Source of the DNA: CAIRNS01 sp049508565
GTDB lineage: Bacteria; Elusimicrobiota; Endomicrobiia; Endomicrobiales; CAIRNS01
Assembly (NCBI GenBank): GCA_049508565.1
Contig: JBELAT010000025.1
Coordinates: 1 to 17,072 of the forward strand
Direction of reading: 5' to 3'
Length of the DNA: 17,072 nt
The notes beneath the pieces were generated by a model. The model ran no database searches. It saw only the letters and a program-made list of their open reading frames with translations, and had not been told where the DNA came from. Each line of letters starts with the position of its first letter. Position 1 is the stretch's first letter. Both the position numbers and the translations under genes were made by a program. Of this stretch, positions 12,922 through 17,072 are shown piece after piece.

Positions 12922-14939
12922 CAGAAGACGTCATAAGAAAAGCGGGAGTGCAATTGTCCAAAACCAGATTGCGCGTCCAAATTGAGAATGTCAAACCCAA
13001 AATCAATGGCGGCAGATTTCCTATAAAAAGAATTGTCGACGATTCGGTAAAAGTGACGGCCGATATATTTGTCGATGGTCACAATGAATTGTCAGCGGTG
13101 TTATTGTATCGTAAGGAAGGCCAGAACTCCTGGAATGAAGTGCCGATGACGTTTTCGGTCAATGACAGCTGGTCGGGCGTCTTTAAAGTTACTGAGATCG
13201 GCCGCTGGAACTATACCATAACTGCCTGGATAGATCATTTTAAAACGTGGCAGGGTGATTTTAAAAAACGGGTTCAAGCGGAACAAGATGTCAGTGTTGA
13301 TGTACTCATTGGCATCGGGTTAATACAGAAAGTTCTTTCCCTGGCGTCAGTTCAAGATAAAGATAAACTCAAAAAAATTATTGCGAAACTCAATAATAAA
13401 AGAAATAAAGCGGAAGCAAACCGGGCGGCTCTGTCAGATGAGTTAAGCGCGATCATGGCACTCTATCCTGACCGTGCAAACGCGGCGACCTATGGTAAAG
13501 AATTTGCGGTTGTTGTCGATGATAAGATCGCCCGATTCGGCGCATGGTATGAGTTGTTTCCGCGATCGTGTAGCACAGTAGCCGGCAAACACGGCACATT
13601 GAAGGATGTCATCGACCGTCTGCCATACGTGGCAGATATGGGCTTTACCGTACTGTATCTGCCACCCGTTCATCCGATAGGGACTCAATTTCGTAAAGGG
13701 AAAAACAATTCCACAACCGTTAAAAAAGATGACGTGGGAAGTCCGTGGGCCATAGGTAATAAAGAGGGCGGACATAAAGCTATACATCCTGAATTAGGTA
13801 CGTTTAAAGATTTTCAAAAGCTGGTTGATCAGGCCAATCAGCGGGGGCTTTCTATTGCTCTTGATCTTGCATTTCAGTGCTCTCCTGACCATCCCTATGT
13901 TAAGGAACACCCGGAATGGTTTCGCAAACGGCCTGATAATACAATCCAATATGCGGAAAACCCGCCGAAAAAATATCAAGATATATATCCCATCGATTTT
14001 GAAACGGAAAACTGGCAAGCACTCTGGGATGAGTTAAAGAGTATTGTCGTTTTCTGGATTCAAAAGGGAGTACGGATATTCCGGGTCGACAACCCCCACA
14101 CCAAAGACTTGTCTTTTTGGGAATGGCTCATTACCGATATTAAGGCAGAATATCCTGACATTATTTTCCTTGCAGAGGCTTTTACACGTCCCAAACTCAT
14201 GTACCGGCTGGCGAAACTCGGTTTTTCGCAATCATACAATTATTTCCCCTGGCGCAACACTAAAAATGAACTTATTGAGTTTTTCACCGAACTGACAACT
14301 ACAGAGATTAAAGAATTCTATCGTCCCAACCTCTGGCCAAATACACCTGATATTTTGACGGAATATCTCCAGCTGGGCGGCATCAACGCGTTCAAGGTCC
14401 GTTTTATTCTCGCTGCAACTCTGGGGGCCAGTTATGGCATTTACGGTCCTGCATTTGAACTGTGTGTCAATAAAGCTCTGGGAGTCAATAGCGAAGAATA
14501 CCTGGATTCTGAAAAATATGAAATTAAAACGTGGACGCTCGACAACTCGAACAGCCTAAAACCGTTGATCACGAAAGTTAATTACATACGCAATACGCAC
14601 GTGGTACTGCAGTGCGAAGATAATCTTGCATTTTTCCCCATCGACAACGATTCGCTGATCTGTTATGGCAAATATACGGACGATTTTTCTGAGGTTCTCA
14701 TTATCATTATCAATCTTGATACCCAGTGGGCCCAGTCCGGGTGGCTGGAATTGCCGCTCAAAAAACTCGGTCTGACTGAAACGCAGCCGTTTCAAGTGCA
14801 TGATCTCATAAGCGGTGTGCGTTATTTATGGACTGGTTCCCGGAATTTCGTGAAACTTGACCCAGCAAAAGTGCCCGCACACATTTTTAAGATCAGACGA
14901 TATCAGCGTACTGAAAAGAATTTTGATTACTATCTCTAA
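12918..14939 (+). CDS. glgE: Alpha-1,4-glucan:maltose-1-phosphate maltosyltransferase (GlgE, GH13_3 type)
   Basis: 673 residues, close to known GlgE length. An N-terminal beta domain (about 15-120) and a helical insert (about 130-185) come first. The (beta/alpha)8 GH13 barrel follows, with GAWYELFPRS (208-217), VLYLPPVHPIG (245-255), catalytic nucleophile Asp391 in FRVDNPHTK, acid/base Glu420 in FLAEAFTRP and Asp478 in NTPDILTEYLQ. NPHTK after the nucleophile and NTPD at the third acid distinguish GlgE from ordinary amylases. The C-terminal beta domain ends near residue 660. The enzyme moves maltosyl units from alpha-maltose-1-phosphate to the end of an alpha-1,4-glucan. The start overlaps the GT4 stop by 4 nt, so translation is coupled. 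No maltokinase or trehalose synthase is nearby, which fits substrate supply by the adjacent GlgM-like enzyme. Confidence 0.95.
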   Translation: MTEDVIRKAGVQLSKTRLRVQIENVKPKINGGRFPIKRIVDDSVKVTADIFVDGHNELSAVLLYRKEGQNSWNEVPMTFSVNDSWSGVFKVTEIGRWNYTITAWIDHFKTWQGDFKKRVQAEQDVSVDVLIGIGLIQKVLSLASVQDKDKLKKIIAKLNNKRNKAEANRAALSDELSAIMALYPDRANAATYGKEFAVVVDDKIARFGAWYELFPRSCSTVAGKHGTLKDVIDRLPYVADMGFTVLYLPPVHPIGTQFRKGKNNSTTVKKDDVGSPWAIGNKEGGHKAIHPELGTFKDFQKLVDQANQRGLSIALDLAFQCSPDHPYVKEHPEWFRKRPDNTIQYAENPPKKYQDIYPIDFETENWQALWDELKSIVVFWIQKGVRIFRVDNPHTKDLSFWEWLITDIKAEYPDIIFLAEAFTRPKLMYRLAKLGFSQSYNYFPWRNTKNELIEFFTELTTTEIKEFYRPNLWPNTPDILTEYLQLGGINAFKVRFILAATLGASYGIYGPAFELCVNKALGVNSEEYLDSEKYEIKTWTLDNSNSLKPLITKVNYIRNTHVVLQCEDNLAFFPIDNDSLICYGKYTDDFSEVLIIIINLDTQWAQSGWLELPLKKLGLTETQPFQVHDLISGVRYLWTGSRNFVKLDPAKVPAHIFKIRRYQRTEKNFDYYL

Positions 14940-14948
14940 CGGGAGAGT

Positions 14949-15683
14949 ATGAAAGAGAGAACAGTAGTCGTTTTTGACGTCTATAAAACATTGCTTGATA
15001 TTACCGTTAATGAGGATAATCTTAAAGCATATACGATTATCGCTCAGTGGCTTGCCGACAGGGGAGTGCGTATAGCTCCTGAAGAGATATATGCACGGTT
15101 CAAAAAAATAACCAGTGACCAACTGAAGCACTGCGGGGAACTTCACCCTGATATCGATATAGGAAGCGTCTTTACGCAGCTTGTTAATGACGCGGCAAAA
15201 ACACATAAAGATCATTTTATAGAAGATCTGTCCTGGTTGTTTAGAAAGCAGACTACAACATCTTTGGTTATGTATCCGCAGGTGTCTCAGGTTCTTAAAC
15301 GTCTCTATGGAAAAGTGAGATTGGCAATCGTTTCAAACAGCCAGAGACTCTTTACCATGCCGGAACTCGTTGGATTTGATATTGCCAAATATTTTGAATA
15401 TATATTATTTTCGTCAGACGTTAAAGCGTGCAAGCCTAATCCGGTTATTTTTCACAGGTTGGTGAAGGATTTAAAAATAGAGCCGCACAATGGTCTTTTT
15501 GTAGGTGATGATCTCCATAATGACATAGCGGCGGCGCAAAAGATGGGGATGAAGACTGTCTGGATCAACCATGCACGAAATGATGGCTCTGTTCCCCGGC
15601 GGCAATTTCCCTGCCCGAACGCAGAGGTCCATATGGGCAATTATCGTGATTTGTCATCCATCGTTTTGTCGCTGGCTTCGTGA
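14949..15683 (+). CDS. HAD superfamily hydrolase with dehalogenase-type first motif
   Basis: 244 residues starting 9 nt after glgE with a good ribosome binding site (CGGGAGAG). HAD motifs are in order: motif I FDVYKTLLD with nucleophile Asp10, motif II IVSNS (Ser129), motif III Lys162 in ACKPNP and motif IV FVGDDLHNDIAAA (Asp187, Asp188, Asp192). The cap between residues 15 and 110 is helical, as in subfamily I. The usual second Asp of DxDGT, which acts as acid/base in phosphatases, is Tyr12, and the following Gly is Lys13. A Tyr at this place (DxYGT) is typical of the haloacid dehalogenase-like group, although many such proteins have other or unknown substrates. Position in the glucan operon suggests a sugar-phosphate role, but the missing Asp makes ordinary phosphatase activity uncertain. 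Confidence 0.88.
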   Translation: MKERTVVVFDVYKTLLDITVNEDNLKAYTIIAQWLADRGVRIAPEEIYARFKKITSDQLKHCGELHPDIDIGSVFTQLVNDAAKTHKDHFIEDLSWLFRKQTTTSLVMYPQVSQVLKRLYGKVRLAIVSNSQRLFTMPELVGFDIAKYFEYILFSSDVKACKPNPVIFHRLVKDLKIEPHNGLFVGDDLHNDIAAAQKMGMKTVWINHARNDGSVPRRQFPCPNAEVHMGNYRDLSSIVLSLAS

Positions 15684-15806
15684 GATCAACGGCATTTCTT
15701 TAGCCTGATTCAATACTTGTGCTCACAAAGGCTCCACGGTCAGTTGTTTTATACAGGTTTCAAGGTAGATTTACGTCGAATTAAAGGAAATATGGAGGTA
15801 TGTATC

Positions 15807-16019
15807 ATGCCGCAGAGAAATGGACAGAATCCCATCAGGTCAGCCCGCCCGTTCGGACAGAGTGGTAATAAGTTTGATGACACGTTGCCCGTTCATGGAC
15901 AACATGCAACTGCAGCCGGGTTGTGCCCCTCGTGCAATACCGAAGTTCCGCCAAAACCCGGTTTCCGCATTTCATCACTGAAATGTCCCAAATGTGGCAC
16001 CCCCCTGGGGAAAAAGTAA
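15807..16019 (+). CDS. Small zinc-ribbon protein of unknown function
   Basis: 70 residues from the ATG at 15807, with GGAGG at 15794-15798. An in-frame ATG at 15792 behind AAAGGAAA would add five residues and cannot be excluded. The first 35 residues are polar, Gly/Gln/Arg-rich and probably disordered. The C-terminal half holds two CxxC knuckles, Cys40/Cys43 (LCPSCNTEVP) and Cys60/Cys63 (KCPKCGTPLGKK), spaced as in a rubredoxin-like zinc ribbon. Similar short MP..-starting, glycine-rich proteins with a C-terminal ribbon are frequent in anaerobes and lack an assigned role. It stands as its own unit after the HAD gene, 123 nt downstream, and is closed by a strong terminator. Confidence 0.8.
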   Translation: MPQRNGQNPIRSARPFGQSGNKFDDTLPVHGQHATAAGLCPSCNTEVPPKPGFRISSLKCPKCGTPLGKK

Positions 16020-16052
16020 GCCACACGGTAAAACGAGCCGGAAAACGTACAT

Positions 16053-16104
16053 AAAAAAACCTCTTTTCACTAATGCGCCAGCATTATCGAGAGAGGTTTT
16101 TTTT
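16053..16104 (+). terminator. Intrinsic terminator after the zinc-ribbon gene
   Basis: An outer stem pairs the A7CCTCT arm (16053-16064) with AGAGG plus eight T residues (16092-16104). An inner stem pairs TAATGC with GCATTA (16071-16085) around gcca. The A- and T-runs make it able to work on both strands. Confidence 0.9.
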
Positions 16105-16194
16105 CTTTTGTGTAAGAAAAATGGGATGTGTGGACAAAAGTCAGTAAAATAGCGAAACAGACACTTTTCGACGGACCTTGCATTTTATATTATG

Positions 16195-16224
16195 TTGTCA
16201 CAAAGGCAGTGACCGTAGTATAAA
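16195..16224 (+). promoter_or_regulatory. Promoter with embedded inverted repeat ahead of the YqjD-like gene
   Basis: TTGTCA (16195-16200) and TATAAA (16219-16224) are spaced by 18 bp. GTCAC (16197-16201) and GTGAC (16209-16213) form a perfect inverted repeat with a 7-bp gap that overlaps the -35 box and the spacer, where a repressor would block RNA polymerase. The gene pair downstream is of a stress-linked type, so regulation here is plausible. Confidence 0.55.
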
Positions 16225-16257
16225 AGCGGCGTCGATTTAATTAAAGGAGGTTTTTCC

Positions 16258-16587
16258 ATGTCAGACAAAATGCAGGACTTGGTGTCAGAGGAGATGAAAA
16301 ACGATTTAGCTAAATTGCGGCGTGATCTTTCGGTACTGAGTGAAGACGTAAAAAAGATTTTGGAAATGAAAACCGCCTGGGTTGAAAAAATTGGCGCCAA
16401 CCTCGGCCAGGATGCAGGTGAAGCGTGGGGGGATGTTCAACGTAAATTAAGAATGGCCCGTGCCCGCGGCGAAAAAGCTATTGATGACGTTGCAATGGAA
16501 ATCGAAGACCATCCATGGAAGAGTATTTTAGTGGCGTGTGGCATGGGTGTCATCATTGGTCTTTTGATTCCTAAGAGGAATAAGTAA
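16258..16587 (+). CDS. ElaB/YqjD/DUF883-like membrane-anchored protein
   Basis: 109 residues with AAAGGAGG (16243-16250) ahead of the ATG. Residues 5-80 are a charged, largely helical stretch (likely amphipathic or coiled coil). A single C-terminal membrane helix at 88-104 is preceded by EDHPWKSILVACGMGVIIG and followed by a basic PKRNK end. The layout of a cytoplasmic helix, an (N/H)PW motif, a glycine-rich anchor and a basic tail matches the DUF883 family, which in enterobacteria includes YqjD and ElaB, inner-membrane proteins that bind ribosomes in stationary phase. The next gene starts within its stop codon (TAATG). Ribosome binding is family knowledge, not visible here. Confidence 0.85.
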   Translation: MSDKMQDLVSEEMKNDLAKLRRDLSVLSEDVKKILEMKTAWVEKIGANLGQDAGEAWGDVQRKLRMARARGEKAIDDVAMEIEDHPWKSILVACGMGVIIGLLIPKRNK

Positions 16588-16877
16588 TGAATTTTATCAA
16601 CGGTATATTAAGTGCTGCTTTGCTGGCACGTCGCGTTATTGATGACGAGGTTCGTAATGTTCAGCGTCAGATTGTGCGCGTAGCATTTGCGTTGGTGTGC
16701 GTGGCAGCATCGTTTATTTTAATTTTGGCTGCGGCCGGATTCTTCCTTTGGGGAATAGAACAGTACTTTGCCGTCCATTTGCCCCCCGCGATGGCAGCGT
16801 GTACTGTTTCGGCCGTGGCTTTTCTTCTTGCAGTAATTTTTGCGGGTATTGCGAAATGGCACGTTTCGGGATCTTGA
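16587..16877 (+). CDS. YqjE / putative holin-superfamily-like small membrane protein
   Basis: 96 residues. The ATG (16587-16589) shares one base with the preceding TAA, and AAGAGGAA about 7 nt upstream serves as ribosome binding site. An amphipathic N-terminus (RRVIDDEVRNVQRQIVR, 15-31) is followed by two membrane helices (about 32-57 and 66-90) joined by a short loop (YFAVHLPP). This is the layout of the YqjE/DUF1469 group, annotated as 'phage holin family' but normally found next to YqjD-like genes outside phages. It probably works with the DUF883-like protein at the inner membrane. No lysin or phage gene is nearby. Confidence 0.8.
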   Translation: MNFINGILSAALLARRVIDDEVRNVQRQIVRVAFALVCVAASFILILAAAGFFLWGIEQYFAVHLPPAMAACTVSAVAFLLAVIFAGIAKWHVSGS

Positions 16878-16894
16878 ACACCCGTAGAGGCAAA

Positions 16895-17038
16895 ATGCTC
16901 AAGCCCGTAATACTGACATTGCACAGGTCAAACGGATTAAGCGTAATGGGGGGCGATGACGGGGGGAATTTTATGATAGTGTGTCATGAACATGAACCTC
17001 ATTATAATCAGTTTGGTGCTTATGGTAGCTCATGGTGA
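16895..17038 (+). CDS. Possible 47-residue protein, weakly supported
   Basis: A frame begins at the ATG at 16895, with AGAGG 4 nt upstream (16886-16890), and encodes MLKPVILTLHRSNGLSVMGG followed by a Gly/Asp-rich and His-rich stretch ending YGSSW. It has no motif I recognise. It would follow the YqjE-like stop by 17 nt and overlaps the frame at 16986 in another phase; at most one of the two is likely to be real. Confidence 0.25.
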   Translation: MLKPVILTLHRSNGLSVMGGDDGGNFMIVCHEHEPHYNQFGAYGSSW

Positions 17039-17072
17039 TCCGGCATCCGCGCGGCAGGATATGATGATGACG
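16986..17072 (+). CDS. Possible N-terminus of an exported protein, cut by window edge
   Basis: The frame from ATG 16986 stays open to the last base (29 codons): MNMNLIIISLVLMVAHGDPA and onward. A hydrophobic run of ten residues followed by small residues could be a signal peptide, but there is no basic N-terminal residue and no convincing ribosome binding site. Sequence beyond the window is needed to judge it. Confidence 0.3.
   Translation, partial: MNMNLIIISLVLMVAHGDPASARQDMMMT

Noticed and set aside
16587..16877. Phage holin gene indicating a prophage
   Set aside because: Only the two-helix layout is shared with holins; no endolysin, structural or integrase gene is present, and the YqjD-like neighbour explains it better.
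1..17072. CRISPR arrays, insertion sequences, integrases, tRNA or rRNA genes
   Set aside because: I read both strands for spaced direct repeats, terminal inverted repeats with transposase frames and conserved RNA motifs and found none that I could support.

Overview
The window is a gene-dense stretch of about 17 kb from a free-living, probably Gram-negative bacterium. AT-rich sigma70-like promoters, good Shine-Dalgarno sites and intrinsic terminators are all recognisable. The mix of an AlgI-type MBOAT/SGNH pair, an actinobacterial-style GT4 glycogen-synthase-like enzyme coupled to GlgE, M3 oligopeptidase F, tiny uncharacterised conserved-looking proteins and a YqjD/YqjE-like pair would fit a candidate-phylum or PVC-type lineage such as Omnitrophota. 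That placement is an impression; no rRNA or marker gene confirms it. I see no tRNA, rRNA, CRISPR array, transposase, integrase or phage genes.

Layout. 1-117 is the 3' tail of an ABC-F ATPase that continues upstream; it resembles the tail of the complete ABC-F gene at 8120-9952. 227-2617 holds an O-acyltransferase (MBOAT) followed 3 nt later by an SGNH-like partner, the usual two-protein module for acylating a cell-surface or exported glycan. 2618-3173 is a long gap without a recognisable gene; it carries a near-perfect promoter about 250 nt ahead of a membrane histidine kinase (3174-4403). The kinase has no response regulator beside it but is followed at once by a 75-residue helix-turn-helix-like protein (4408-4635). 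A bidirectional terminator (4722-4771) separates these from a minus-strand sensor-only membrane protein (4831-5547). A 53-residue protein (5792-5953) and an M3 oligoendopeptidase (6128-7978) follow. The ABC-F gene on the minus strand diverges from a cyclophilin (10113-10589), then comes a LOG-family phosphoribohydrolase-like gene (10727-11455).

The most coherent system is at 11528-15683: a promoter, a short leader ending in an intrinsic terminator just ahead of the ribosome binding site, then a GT4 enzyme likely to be maltose-1-phosphate synthase (GlgM-like), GlgE maltosyltransferase overlapping it by 4 nt, and a HAD hydrolase 9 nt further on. GlgM would make alpha-maltose-1-phosphate and GlgE would polymerise it into alpha-1,4-glucan. 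The leader architecture suggests premature-termination control or a small RNA.

The right end carries a 70-residue zinc-ribbon protein, a strong terminator, and a two-gene membrane-anchored pair (YqjD/ElaB-like plus YqjE/holin-like) from a promoter containing an inverted repeat. The last 195 bases hold only weak small ORFs, one of which runs off the end.
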